Source: Hydrogenophaga sp. (GTDB taxonomy: Bacteria; Pseudomonadota; Gammaproteobacteria; Burkholderiales; Burkholderiaceae_C). Taken from it: a stretch of 64,000 nucleotides of DNA. The stretch's first letter is position 1, and each line of letters opens with the position of its first letter. The translations under genes and the position numbers were made by a program. Where the stretch lies: contig JAGXSV010000002.1 in the NCBI GenBank assembly GCA_018333605.1, positions 1-64,000 on the forward strand, in the 5' to 3' direction. Positions 48,224-57,434 of this stretch are shown one piece after another. Below the pieces are notes generated by a model. It saw nothing but the letters and a program-made list of their open reading frames with translations. It was not told where the DNA came from and ran no database searches.

Positions 48224-48537
48224 AGCTTTCGGATGCGGCCCGTATTGACATTCAACGGCTTTACGACTTTTTGGCGCAGTTCGATTTGACGGCTGCAGAC
48301 AGCGGCAACGATGCCATTGTTGCAGGACTGGACTATCTCGAAACCTATCCCCTCAGCGGGTCTCCGGTAGAAGACCCCCCACATGTCCGCAAGTCAGTGG
48401 TCGCTTTTGGGGCCAGTGGCTATCTGATTTTTTACAAGCGTTATGAGCGGACAGACACCGTTTTGGTGGCCCGGATCATTCACCAGAAGGAGTGGTACGA
48501 GATCGGAGCGATCGGGACCCAGGAACTGGGGGCCTGA
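48211..48537 (+). CDS. RelE/ParE-family toxin
   Basis: 108 residues with the RelE/ParE fold pattern: VKLSDAARIDIQRLYDFLAQFD at the start, YPLSGSPVEDPPHVRKSVVAFGASGYLIFYKRYERTDTVLVARIIHQKEWYE near the end. The N-terminal beta-alpha-alpha layout and the final R..IHQKE motif are typical. Whether it targets gyrase (ParE) or mRNA (RelE) cannot be told. It is paired with the RHH antitoxin. Confidence 0.87.
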   Translation: MPRVKLSDAARIDIQRLYDFLAQFDLTAADSGNDAIVAGLDYLETYPLSGSPVEDPPHVRKSVVAFGASGYLIFYKRYERTDTVLVARIIHQKEWYEIGAIGTQELGA

Positions 48538-48649
48538 ATGGGCTTCAGGACCGGGCGTATTCAACGCTGAAGTGCGATGGCATCGATCGTACGAAGGCAG
48601 GGCGTGAAATACGTATTGACCGCTTGAAAGTCAGCAGGCGAACGGCGCT

Positions 48650-50086
48650 TCAGCGCCCGTACCGGTCCTCAAACCGAACAATATCGTCTTCGCCCAGGTA
48701 GCTGCCCGACTGCACTTCGATGATTTCCAGCGGAATGGTGCCGGGGTTGGCCAGCCGGTGCACTTCACCCAGCGGAATGTAGGTGGACTGGTTTTCGGTC
48801 AGCACCACCACCTTCTCGCCACAGGTGATTTCGGCGGTGCCTTTCACCACGATCCAGTGTTCGGCGCGGTGGTAGTGCTTTTGCAGGCTGAGGCTGGCCT
48901 TGGGCTTGACCAGAATGCGCTTGACTTTGAAGCGCTCGGACTCGTCGATGCTGTCGTACCAGCCCCAGGGGCGGTGCACTTTGCGGTGCAGGTTGTGCTC
49001 TTCGCGCTGCTGCGCCTGCAGCAGGCCCACGATGTGTTTGACGCCTTGTGCGCTGCCACGGTGGGCCACCAGCACGGCGTCGGGGGTTTCAACCACCACC
49101 AGGTCGCTCACCCCGACCAGGCTGACCAGGCGGCTGCTGGCATGCACCAGGTTGTTGCGGCTGTCCACGGCCAGCACATCGCCCTGCGTGGCGTTGCCCA
49201 GATCGTCCTTGGGCAACATGTCCCACACGGCGTCCCAGGCGCCAAGATCGCTCCAGCCGGCGTTGAGCGGCACCATGCGGATGGACTGACCGCTGCCGGG
49301 GCAGCGCTCCATGACGGCGTAGTCGATCGAATCGGCGGGGATGGCGGCGAATTCGGGTTTGCCGGGGCGTATGAACGGGGCGTCGGTGCTGCGTGCGGCC
49401 CAGGCCGCCTGGCTGGCTTGCAACATGTCGGGCCGAAAACGCTCCAGCGCCTGCAGCCACACCGAAGCTTTCAGCACGAACATGCCCGCGTTCCACAGGT
49501 AGCCGCCTTCTTCCAGGTAGCGCTGCGCGGTGGATGCATCGGGCTTTTCAACAAAGCGCAACACGGTTGCAGCGGCATGGGGCTGGCCACCTTGCACCTG
49601 GATGTAACCATAGCCGGTCTCGGGCCGGGTGGGCGCCACGCCCAGGATGACGATGTGCCCGAGAGCGGCATCGGCCACAGCGGTGGCCACGGCAGAACGG
49701 AACGCCGCTTCGTCGGCAATCACATGGTCGGCGGGGGTGACGACGAGCACCGGGTCTTGCCCGTGCGCCATGGCGGCCAGCGCCAGCGCGGGCGCGGTAT
49801 TGCGCCCCATGGGCTCGAGCAACACGGTGGGCGCTTCGCAAGCCACTTCGCGCAACTGTTCAAGCACAAGAAAGCGGTGGTCTTCGTTGCCCACCACCAG
49901 TGGGGCCTGCAGCACCAGGCCTTCTGAATGCAGCCCTGACAGGCGCATGGCGGTCTTCTGAAACAGGCTGTGGGCACCTTCCAGGCACAGGAACTGTTTG
50001 GGGAAACCCGCACGGGACAGCGGCCACAAACGGGTGCCGGAACCACCCGCAAGAATCACCGGGCAAATAGGGGGCATGTGAGTCAT
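48650..50086 (-). CDS. manC: Mannose-1-phosphate guanylyltransferase / mannose-6-phosphate isomerase
   Basis: Bifunctional enzyme making GDP-mannose. 478 residues: the N-terminal transferase has [37 protein letters not shown] and PADHVI, and the C-terminal cupin isomerase has RPWGWYDSIDESERFKVKRI and LSLQKHYHRAEHWIVVKGTAE. GDP-mannose could feed the surface polysaccharide. The start is ATG 50086, with ATG 50077 an alternative. It is transcribed against the preceding toxin gene and ends facing it. Confidence 0.96.
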   Translation of the reverse strand: MTHMPPICPVILAGGSGTRLWPLSRAGFPKQFLCLEGAHSLFQKTAMRLSGLHSEGLVLQAPLVVGNEDHRFLVLEQLREVACEAPTVLLEPMGRNTAPALALAAMAHGQDPVLVVTPADHVIADEAAFRSAVATAVADAALGHIVILGVAPTRPETGYGYIQVQGGQPHAAATVLRFVEKPDASTAQRYLEEGGYLWNAGMFVLKASVWLQALERFRPDMLQASQAAWAARSTDAPFIRPGKPEFAAIPADSIDYAVMERCPGSGQSIRMVPLNAGWSDLGAWDAVWDMLPKDDLGNATQGDVLAVDSRNNLVHASSRLVSLVGVSDLVVVETPDAVLVAHRGSAQGVKHIVGLLQAQQREEHNLHRKVHRPWGWYDSIDESERFKVKRILVKPKASLSLQKHYHRAEHWIVVKGTAEITCGEKVVVLTENQSTYIPLGEVHRLANPGTIPLEIIEVQSGSYLGEDDIVRFEDRYGR

Positions 50087-50577
50087 TCAAAACACCCGTT
50101 GGATACGCACGCAGCGCACACGGTACAGCCATGTGCCCATTCTGGCGACGGGATAGACCTCAGCCAAAGCGAAGCCTGGGTTTCCCACGGGCATCATCCG
50201 AGATCATGGCCTGTGCCCGGCTGCAAGGGGCGACCTGCATACGCGATCGTCACGCGGTCGTCGTGATGTCCTGCCATTGCTGTGAGCATGCCACAGCAGT
50301 GCGGGAATAAAAAAAGCCACCTCGCGGTGGCTCGACAAGTCCGAGGAAGGACGCCGTTGGAGACCCGTTTCAACGTTATGGATGACGCAGCTTGTTGGCC
50401 GGACCCGGGTTTCTTTTGTGTTGTGACAGCAACGGCTGGGATTGTGCACTTTAGTATGTGTTCCCGCCATCCCCTTTTCAGGGTATTTGTGACGAAGTAT
50501 GAGGTGCCCGCACCCAAAACCACCTGCTGAGCGTCGGAGTCAGGCAGCCTGACCCAAGTTAGGTCCACAGCCTGAAC
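50087..50577. other. Intergenic interval between manC and the histidine kinase
   Basis: No convincing protein gene is visible in these 491 bp; the open frames are short and of odd composition. It contains one strong leftward terminator (50309-50332). The sequence from the kinase stop to that terminator (about 246 bp) is either a long 3' UTR or holds a small untranslated RNA. Confidence 0.5.
50309..50332 (-). terminator. Intrinsic terminator reading leftward
   Basis: AGCCACC (50315-50321) pairs perfectly with GGTGGCT (50326-50332) around TCGC. On the minus strand it is followed by a run of seven Ts. It would end a leftward transcript from the two-component system or from something in the gap. 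Confidence 0.75.
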
Positions 50578-51876
50578 TCAAAGCGGCAGTTCCACCACGA
50601 AGCGGGCGCCGCCACCGTCCCGGGCTTCGCAGCGCACCAGGCCACCGTGGCGCTCGGCAATGGTTCTGACGAGCGACAGGCCCAGGCCCACGCCGCCTTC
50701 GCGTTCGCTGGCGCCGGGCAAGCGGTAAAACGGCTCAAAAATGCGCTCGCGCTGGTCGGGTGGCACACCCGGCCCGCGGTCTTCGACGCAGATCTCGACC
50801 ACGCGTTGGGTCGGGTTGTCTGCCCGCTTGTTGCCCGGCCCACCTTGGCCTGGGGTTTGCAGGGCCATGGTCAGGCGCACGTCGGCGTCTGCGGGTTCGT
50901 CTGCCGTGTGGGACGGGGAGCGGGTGCCGTAGCGGCGGGCGTTTTCGAGCAGGTTGCGCAGCAGGCGGCGCAGCAGGCGGGCATGGCCTTGCAGCAGCAC
51001 GGGTGAGGCGCCGGGGGCGATGTCGAGGTCGGCACCGGTGCGGGCGCACTCTTCGGCGGCGAGCCCCACCAGGTCCACTTCTTCGGTGGGGCCCAGGGCC
51101 GAGGCGTCGTTGGCGTCGCGGGCATCGAGGCGGCTGGCCAGCAAAATTTCGTCAATCAGCTGGTCCAGTTCTTCGATGCTGCGCGCCATTTCCTGGCGCT
51201 GCGGGGCGCTGGCGCTGTCGCGGCCCAGCAGCTCCAGGCCCATGCGCAGGCGGGCCAGCGGTGAGCGCAGTTCGTGCGAGGCGTTGGCCAGCAGTGCTTT
51301 GTGCGACTGCAGCAGGGTTTGCACGCGCTCGGCGGCGGCGTTGAAGCGTGTGGCCAGAAAGGCGATTTCGTCTTGCCCTTGCACCGGCAGGCGGGTGGAC
51401 AAATCGCCATCGCCCCAGCGCTCCACGCCTTTTTGCAGGGCTTCCAGCCGTTTGGTGAGGCGCCGCACGATGGGGTAAGCGCCCAGGGCTACGGCAATCG
51501 CCACCAGCCCCAGCAGCCAGGCAAACCCGGGGGCCGACTGCAGCCAGGCCTGGGCGCGGCGCGCGGGCAGTGGGCTGCCGGGCGGGCGGTTGGCGCGGGG
51601 CAGTTGCACGTAGAGCGTTTGCCCGTCTTTCATGGTGACCTGAAATTCGAGCCCCTCACCGGGCACACGCACGGCACGGGCGGGTGCCTGGCCCACGATG
51701 TCGCCCGCGCCGTTGCGCAACACGATTTCGCGCCCGGCGCGGTTGGCGTTTTGTTCGCGCTCATGGTCCAGCGCCACCTGCCAGAGCCAGCCCACCACCA
51801 GGGTGAGCACGGCCACGGCCGCCACCACGGCGAGCCAGATGCGCAGGTAGAGCTTTTGACCGATCAGGGAGTCCAT
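50578..51876 (-). CDS. Sensor histidine kinase (two-component system)
   Basis: 432 residues: an N-terminal membrane helix (LRIWLAVVAAVAVLTLVVGWLW), a periplasmic segment of about 80 residues, a second helix near 118-138, a HAMP linker, and the kinase core with H201 in LLANASHELRSPLARLR, N-box NLLENARRYG, and G-boxes DRGPGVP and GVGLGLSLV. It belongs to the CpxA/RstB-like EnvZ group. The signal is unknown. It ends a leftward pair with the response regulator, 47 bp downstream of it. Confidence 0.94.
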   Translation of the reverse strand: MDSLIGQKLYLRIWLAVVAAVAVLTLVVGWLWQVALDHEREQNANRAGREIVLRNGAGDIVGQAPARAVRVPGEGLEFQVTMKDGQTLYVQLPRANRPPGSPLPARRAQAWLQSAPGFAWLLGLVAIAVALGAYPIVRRLTKRLEALQKGVERWGDGDLSTRLPVQGQDEIAFLATRFNAAAERVQTLLQSHKALLANASHELRSPLARLRMGLELLGRDSASAPQRQEMARSIEELDQLIDEILLASRLDARDANDASALGPTEEVDLVGLAAEECARTGADLDIAPGASPVLLQGHARLLRRLLRNLLENARRYGTRSPSHTADEPADADVRLTMALQTPGQGGPGNKRADNPTQRVVEICVEDRGPGVPPDQRERIFEPFYRLPGASEREGGVGLGLSLVRTIAERHGGLVRCEARDGGGARFVVELPL

Positions 51877-51923
51877 GGCGGTTCAGGCACGCGCAGCGCT
51901 GTGGGCGTGGCACATAGGGAGCA

Positions 51924-52640
51924 TCAGTCTTGCTGTTTGGCAAACACGTAGCCGACGCCGCGCACGGTGAGGATGCGTTTGGGGTCTTTGCTGTCGGCTT
52001 CGATGGCGTTGCGGATGCGGCCAATGTGCACGTCGATGGAGCGGTCAAACGCCTCCAGCTCGCGGCCGCGCACGGCTTCCATGATCTGGTCGCGTGTGAG
52101 CACGCGCCCAGCGCGTTCGGCCAGGGCCACCAGCAGGTCAAACTGGTACGAGGTGAGTTCGCAGGCCACGCCGCCCACCTGCACGGTGCGGGCATCGCGG
52201 TCGATTTCGAGCGAGCCAAACCGCAACACCGGCGTGCTGCGGGTGGTGCTGGCCTGGCCGGGCTCACCGCGGCGGCGCAGCACCGCGCGGATGCGTGCCA
52301 GCAACTCGCGGGGTTCAAACGGTTTGGGCAGGTAGTCGTCGGCACCCATTTCCAGGCCAATGATGCGGTCCATGGGGTCGCCCTTGGCGGTGAGCATGAT
52401 GACCGGCACGCGCGCGGCATCCCCCGGCAGGGCGCGGATGCGGCGGCACACTTCCAGCCCGTCGATGCCGGGCATCATCAGGTCCAGGATGACCAGCTCG
52501 GGCAGCATCACCTGCAGGTGCTCCAGGCCTTGTTCGCCGTCGGCGGCGTGGGTCACATCAAACCCCGACTGGCCGAGGTAGTCCACCACCATCTGCGCCA
52601 GGCGGGCATCGTCTTCAATCATCAGCAAAGGGGATGTCAT
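51924..52640 (-). CDS. OmpR-family response regulator
   Basis: 238 residues with a receiver domain (phosphorylation site D53 in LVILDLMMPGIDG, acidic pair IEDDARL, and the Lys of LPKPFEPRELLARI) and a winged-helix effector (LTSYQFDLLVALAERAGRVLTRDQIMEAVRG, RSIDVHIGRIRNAIE, RTVRGVGYVF-type end). ATG 52640 is used; the longer frame is upstream noise. Its partner is the histidine kinase gene that follows. Confidence 0.95.
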   Translation of the reverse strand: MTSPLLMIEDDARLAQMVVDYLGQSGFDVTHAADGEQGLEHLQVMLPELVILDLMMPGIDGLEVCRRIRALPGDAARVPVIMLTAKGDPMDRIIGLEMGADDYLPKPFEPRELLARIRAVLRRRGEPGQASTTRSTPVLRFGSLEIDRDARTVQVGGVACELTSYQFDLLVALAERAGRVLTRDQIMEAVRGRELEAFDRSIDVHIGRIRNAIEADSKDPKRILTVRGVGYVFAKQQD

Positions 52641-52738
52641 GGGGTGCAGTCTAACGACGTCCGTGGAAATTTTCCGTTCATGAACCATGGTGATAGCCCA
52701 AGGTGAAGCGGGCTTGTGGCTCGCGTAAAGTTCCGTGA

Positions 52739-54373
52739 ATGTGGACACCCCCGCCCGGGCCTTGCGCCCCACCCGACCCCGCTGCACCACCGCCCGAGGC
52801 CGGCCAGGCGGCGCCCGCCCTGCCCGCGCGGTCGTTTGACGCCTTGCTGCACCGGCAGGCGTTGGGCCGGCCCGAGGCCCTGGCGCTGAGCTGGCGCGAC
52901 CCGGCTGGGCCGGTGGCCGATGGGCCCTGGGCCCGGCTCACCTACGCGGACCTGGCCCAGCGTGTGGACACCCTCGCGCTACAACTGGCCCCGCACCTGC
53001 ACCGGGGCGACCGTGTGGCCTGGCTCGGCCTGAACCACCCGGCGCAGCTGGCGCTGTTGTTGGCCCTGGCGCGGCTGGGCGCGGTGCTGGTGCCGCTGAA
53101 CCACCGCCTGTCGCCCACCGAGTGGTGCGCCGTGCTGAACGACTGCACGCCCACCCTGCTGGTGCACGACGACACGCTGGTGAATGCCGCGCACGATCTG
53201 GCACCACGGCTTGACTGGCGCTTGAAGCTGTGGCCCGTGCAATCGCTGGGGGTTGAGTGGGGCCACAAGCCAGCGGCCATCCACCCCACGCAAGGCCCGC
53301 AGCCTGAACCGCAAGCGCTCAACACCCCGCTGCTGCTGGTCTACACATCGGGCACCACCGGGCAGCCCAAAGGCGCTGTGCACACCCAGGGCAATCTGCT
53401 GGCCAACATGGCCATTGCTGCGCAGGTGCAGGGCATGACCGCCGCCGACACGGTGCTGACCGTGCTGCCGCTGTTCCATGTGGGCGGGCTGGGCATCCAG
53501 ACGCTGCCCGCGCTCTCGGTGGGCGCGCAGGTCTTGCTGTTTTCGCGCTTCGATGCGGCCGCCACGCTGGCCTGCATCCAGCACGAGCGCCCCACGCTCA
53601 CGCTGCAGGTGCCCGCCACCCTGCAGGCGCTCAGCGGCCACCCGCAGTGGGCGGCCACCGACATTTCAAGCCTGCGCGCGGTGTGGGCCGGCTCCAGCCT
53701 GTTGCCGCCCGAGCCGTTGCGGGCGTTCATGGCGCGGGGCGTGCCGGTGTGCAATGTGTACGGCAGCACCGAAACCGGGCCGTTTTCCATTGCCCTGCCG
53801 CCCACACACGCCAGCAGCCATGTGGGCTCGTGCGGCTGGCCGGCGCCAGGCGTGTGTGTGGTGCTGCGCGATGCCCAGGGCCTGCCGGTGGCGCCCGGCG
53901 CCGTGGGCGAGCTGTGGGTGCGCGCGCCCAACGTGGTGCAGCACTATTGGCCCGACCGCGCCGCGCTGGACAACGCCGGTTTCTTCCACACCGGCGACCT
54001 GGCGCAACAGGCGGTTGACGGCAGCTTCACCGTGGTGGGCCGGGCCAAGGACATGATCATCTCGGGCGGCGAAAACATTTACCCGGCCGAGATTGAAAAC
54101 CTGCTGGCGCAACACCCGGGCGTGGCCGAATGCGCGGTGGTGGGCCAGGCCGACGCCCGGTGGGGCGAGGTGGCGGTGGCCGTGGTGGTGCTGCGTGACG
54201 GCACACCGCCCGGCGCCAACTGGGCGCAACCCCTGCAGCAGTTTCTGGACGGGCGGCTGGCGCGCTACAAATGGCCACGCCGCTGGTTGCGGGTGGACGC
54301 CCTGCCCAAGACCGCGCTGGGCAAGGTGCAAAAGGCGGCGCTTCAGAAAGTGTTGGCCGAGTCGGCAGGCTGA
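52739..54373 (+). CDS. Acyl-CoA synthetase / AMP-dependent ligase
   Basis: An ANL-superfamily enzyme of 544 residues that adenylates a carboxylic acid and joins it to CoA. Motifs are LLLVYTSGTTGQPKGAVHTQGNL (P-loop), VYGSTETGPF, FHTGDLAQQ (motif with Asp for ATP), GRAKDMIISGGENIYPAEIENLL and the C-terminal PKTALGKVQKAAL with the catalytic Lys. The substrate acid is unknown; an aromatic or short-chain acid is possible. Its last 31 bp overlap the convergent AmpG-like gene. Confidence 0.92.
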   Translation: MWTPPPGPCAPPDPAAPPPEAGQAAPALPARSFDALLHRQALGRPEALALSWRDPAGPVADGPWARLTYADLAQRVDTLALQLAPHLHRGDRVAWLGLNHPAQLALLLALARLGAVLVPLNHRLSPTEWCAVLNDCTPTLLVHDDTLVNAAHDLAPRLDWRLKLWPVQSLGVEWGHKPAAIHPTQGPQPEPQALNTPLLLVYTSGTTGQPKGAVHTQGNLLANMAIAAQVQGMTAADTVLTVLPLFHVGGLGIQTLPALSVGAQVLLFSRFDAAATLACIQHERPTLTLQVPATLQALSGHPQWAATDISSLRAVWAGSSLLPPEPLRAFMARGVPVCNVYGSTETGPFSIALPPTHASSHVGSCGWPAPGVCVVLRDAQGLPVAPGAVGELWVRAPNVVQHYWPDRAALDNAGFFHTGDLAQQAVDGSFTVVGRAKDMIISGGENIYPAEIENLLAQHPGVAECAVVGQADARWGEVAVAVVVLRDGTPPGANWAQPLQQFLDGRLARYKWPRRWLRVDALPKTALGKVQKAALQKVLAESAG

Positions 54374-55842
54374 GGCTGCGCCACGGTGGTGGGCTGCAAG
54401 CGCGTGGCCAGCCACACCAGCAGCAGCACCGGCACCCCGAGGAACGCGGTGGCGGTGAAGAAGGTGGCGTAGTCGTAGGCGTCCACAAACGCGCCCGAAT
54501 AGCCGGCCAGCCACTTGGGCGCCAGCAGCATCATGGAGCTGAACAACGCGTACTGCGTGGCCGAATACGTCACGTTGGTCAGGCTCGACAGGTAGGCAAT
54601 GAAGGCGGCCGAGGCCACGCCGGCGCTGAGGTTGTCGGCCGAGATCACGGCAATCAGCGCGGTTACGTCGTGGCCGTGCCCGGCCAGCCAGGCAAACAGC
54701 AGGTTGCTTGCGGCGGACAGCACGGCACCCAGCATCAGCACCCGCATGACGCCAAACTTGACCGACAGCGCGCCGCCAATGAAGGCACCCACCAGCGTCA
54801 TGATGATGCCGTAGACCTTGGTCACCGCGGCCACCTCGTCCTTGGTGTAGCCCATGTCCACATAAAACGGGTTGGCCATGATGCCCATCACCACGTCGCT
54901 GATGCGGTAGACGCCGATCAGCGCCAGGATCAGCAGCGCCTGCTTGCCATAGCGCGTCAAAAAGTCGGCAAACGGCTCCACCAGTGCGCTGCGCAACCAC
55001 TCGGCCGCGTTTTTTGACGGCGCCAGCGCCACACGCACCGGCTCGCGGGTGAACAGCACGGTGAGCACGCCCACCAGCATGCTGGCCGCCATGACGAGGT
55101 AAGCCGAGGTCCAGGCCGCCTGCTGGTACAGCACACCCGGCCCGGCAGCCCCGGCGGCGGCCGCAGCAGGCACCACCTCGGCACGGGCCGCCAGCCACAA
55201 CACGCCCGCGCCGGCCCAGATCATGGCCAGGCGATAACCGGTCTGGTAGGTGGCGGCCAGCGCACCCTGATGGCGCGCGTCGGCCGATTCGATGCGAAAG
55301 GCGTCCAGCGCAATGTCTTGCGTGGCCGAAGCGAAGGCCACGGCCAGCGCACACCACACCACCAGCGTGAGCTGGCTGCGCGGGTCGGCCAGCGCCATGC
55401 CCACCAGCGCCGCCATGATGGCCAGCTGCGACAACAGCAGCCAGCTGCGCCGCCGGCCCATCCAGCGGGTGAGCAGCGGAATGGGCATGCGGTCCACCAG
55501 CGGCGCCCAGCACCACTTGAAGCCATAGGCCAGCCCCACCCAGCTCAGGTAGCCAATGGTGGTGCGGTCCAGCCCGGCTTCGCGCAGCCGAAAGCTCAGC
55601 GTGCCCAGCACCAGCAGCAGCGGCAAACCCGCTGAAAAGCCCAGCGCAAACATGCGCAGGCTCGCGGGCTCCAGGTACACGCGAAGGGTTTCACCCCAGG
55701 TGGGTTTCAGCTCGGCAGCAGGAGCGGTGGTTTCGGTCGCCGCGGGGGACGCCGTGGGCAAGGCAGAAGACGGAGGCAGCGGCATCGGGTGGGGCAGATG
55801 GACAGTGGCGGGCACAAATGCGCCGCTTTGACTATTATTCAC
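54343..55842 (-). CDS. AmpG-like MFS muropeptide permease
   Basis: 499 residues with about 12 or more membrane helices after a Pro/Ser-rich cytoplasmic N terminus. Markers of the AmpG family are MFALGFSAGLPLLLVLGTLSFRLREAGLDRTTIGYLSWVGLAYGFKWCWAPLVDR, ATQDIALDAFRIE and YALFSSMMLLAPKW. AmpG imports GlcNAc-anhydroMurNAc peptides for cell-wall recycling. ATG 55842 overlaps the divergent M48 peptidase frame; ATG 55785 is an alternative that drops the low-complexity start. Confidence 0.88.
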   Translation of the reverse strand: MNNSQSGAFVPATVHLPHPMPLPPSSALPTASPAATETTAPAAELKPTWGETLRVYLEPASLRMFALGFSAGLPLLLVLGTLSFRLREAGLDRTTIGYLSWVGLAYGFKWCWAPLVDRMPIPLLTRWMGRRRSWLLLSQLAIMAALVGMALADPRSQLTLVVWCALAVAFASATQDIALDAFRIESADARHQGALAATYQTGYRLAMIWAGAGVLWLAARAEVVPAAAAAGAAGPGVLYQQAAWTSAYLVMAASMLVGVLTVLFTREPVRVALAPSKNAAEWLRSALVEPFADFLTRYGKQALLILALIGVYRISDVVMGIMANPFYVDMGYTKDEVAAVTKVYGIIMTLVGAFIGGALSVKFGVMRVLMLGAVLSAASNLLFAWLAGHGHDVTALIAVISADNLSAGVASAAFIAYLSSLTNVTYSATQYALFSSMMLLAPKWLAGYSGAFVDAYDYATFFTATAFLGVPVLLLVWLATRLQPTTVAQPQPADSANTF

Positions 55843-56732
55843 CGATGTGCTTCATCTGCGACCTCCAATCGGCCTCGTCCGCCACCGTCTCCACCTCCAC
55901 GACCACGGCACGTGAGGAACCGGTGTGGTCGGCCCGACGCGCTTTTGTGCTGGCGGGTGCGGCCGCAGCCACTGCCGCTGCGCTGCCGGCCGCAGCGCAG
56001 GTGGATGTGGGCAGGTCTTCTGCGCTGCGCAAGCTGGTGCCCGCCGACGAGCTGGAAAGCGCCGCGCGGCAGCAATACGCGCAGATGATGAGCGAGGCCA
56101 GCGGGAGGCAGGCCCTGCTGCCGGCCAGCCACCCTCAGGTGCAGCGCCTGCGCGGCATTGCGCGGCGCATCATTCCGCACGCCCCGCCCTGGAACGCACG
56201 CGCCACGCAGTGGCAGTGGGAAGTGAATCTGATTGAGAGCCCGCAGGTGAACGCGTTTTGCATGCCCGGCGGCAAGATTGCGTTTTACACCGGCATTCTG
56301 GACAAGCTGAAACTGAACGACGACGAGGCCGCCATGATCATGGGCCACGAAATGGCCCACGCGCTGCGCGAGCACGCCCGCGCACGGGTGGCCAAGAGCA
56401 GCGCCACCAACATCGGCCTGCGCCTGGGCGCGCAGTTGCTGGGCCTGGGTGAGCTGGGCAATATGGCCGCGGGCCTGGGCACGCAGCTGCTCACGCTGAG
56501 GTTCAGCCGCGAAGACGAGTCCGAGGCCGACCTGGTGGGCCTGGAGCTGGCCGCCCGCGCCGCCTTCAAACCGCAGGCCAGCGTGAGCCTGTGGCAAAAA
56601 ATGACCGCCACGACCGGGGGCGCTGGAGCGGGCTTTTTGTCCACCCACCCCAGCGGACCCAACCGCATTCGGGACCTGCAGGCCAATGTGCCGAAGGTGC
56701 AGGGACTCTTTGAGCAGGCGCGGCGCGGCTAG
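55818..56732 (+). CDS. M48-family metallopeptidase
   Basis: 304 residues. The zinc motif HEMAH (H177, E178, H181) and a downstream EDESEADLVG third-ligand motif define an M48 (Loip/YcaL-like) peptidase. An N-terminal Arg-Arg-containing hydrophobic signal (SARRAFVLAGAAAATAAALPAAAQ) suggests export, possibly by the Tat route. ATG 55818 overlaps the ampG frame by 25 bp; ATG 55845 (MCFICDL) is an alternative. It probably degrades misfolded envelope proteins, as its relatives do. Confidence 0.88.
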   Translation: MRRFDYYSPMCFICDLQSASSATVSTSTTTAREEPVWSARRAFVLAGAAAATAAALPAAAQVDVGRSSALRKLVPADELESAARQQYAQMMSEASGRQALLPASHPQVQRLRGIARRIIPHAPPWNARATQWQWEVNLIESPQVNAFCMPGGKIAFYTGILDKLKLNDDEAAMIMGHEMAHALREHARARVAKSSATNIGLRLGAQLLGLGELGNMAAGLGTQLLTLRFSREDESEADLVGLELAARAAFKPQASVSLWQKMTATTGGAGAGFLSTHPSGPNRIRDLQANVPKVQGLFEQARRG

Positions 56733-56787
56733 CAAACACCGCCGCAAGCGCCCGGTACGCGTGTGGGACCCTGTGCGCGCTTGAAGG

Positions 56788-57426
56788 TCAGCCCCGCCCC
56801 ACATACGGGTTGAAGCGGCGCTCTTCGCCAAAGGTGCTCTCCGGCCCGTGCCCGGGAATGAACACGGTGTCGTCGCCCATGGGCCAGAGGCGTTCCTGGA
56901 TGCTGCTGATCAGCTGGGCGTGGTTGCCTTGGGGGAAATCGGTACGGCCGATGCTGCCGGCAAACAGCACGTCGCCCACAAACGCACGCTGCGCTTCGGG
57001 GCTGTGAAACACCACATGGCCGGGCGTGTGGCCCGGGCAGTGGCGCACGTTGAGCGTGCAGCGCCCGATCTGCACGGTGTCGCCGTCGGCCAGCCAGCGC
57101 GTGGGCGTGAAGTGGCCCGCCGGCGGAAAGCCGAACATCTGGCTCTGCTGGGGCAGGCCGTCGATCCAGAACTGGTCGCCGGGGTGCGGACCAATGATGG
57201 GCAGGTTCAGGCGTGTGGCCAGTTCGGCGGTGCCGCCCGCGTGGTCAATGTGGGCGTGGGTGAGCCAGATGGCTTTGAGGTGAACACCCAGACGCTGCAC
57301 CTCGGCCAGCAGCCGGTCCAGGTCGCCACCGGGGTCGATGATGGCCGCGTCCAGCGTGTCACCGCACCAGACGATGGAGCAGTTTTGGGCAAAGGCAGTG
57401 ACGGGAACGGTGAGGTAGTGCAGCAT
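56788..57426 (-). CDS. MBL-fold metallohydrolase (YcbL/GloB-like)
   Basis: 212 residues with the metallo-beta-lactamase motif THAHIDH (H57, H59, D61, H62), RHCPGHTPGHVVF, FVGDVLFAGSIGRTDFPQG and IPGHGPESTFGEE. It is a small glyoxalase II-like enzyme of the YcbL group; the natural thioester is unknown. Its start lies 8 bp after the xthA stop, so co-transcription is likely. Confidence 0.9.
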   Translation of the reverse strand: MLHYLTVPVTAFAQNCSIVWCGDTLDAAIIDPGGDLDRLLAEVQRLGVHLKAIWLTHAHIDHAGGTAELATRLNLPIIGPHPGDQFWIDGLPQQSQMFGFPPAGHFTPTRWLADGDTVQIGRCTLNVRHCPGHTPGHVVFHSPEAQRAFVGDVLFAGSIGRTDFPQGNHAQLISSIQERLWPMGDDTVFIPGHGPESTFGEERRFNPYVGRG

Positions 57427-57434
57427 GGGTGTGC

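Noticed and set aside
48492..48701. Small frame after the ParE-type toxin
   Set aside because: No motif or RBS; overlaps the toxin end and the manC end.
53666..55516. Minus-strand frame of 616 codons crossing the ligase and ampG genes
   Set aside because: Frame-shifted shadow rich in Gly, Ala and Arg; the AmpG frame shows proper membrane helices.
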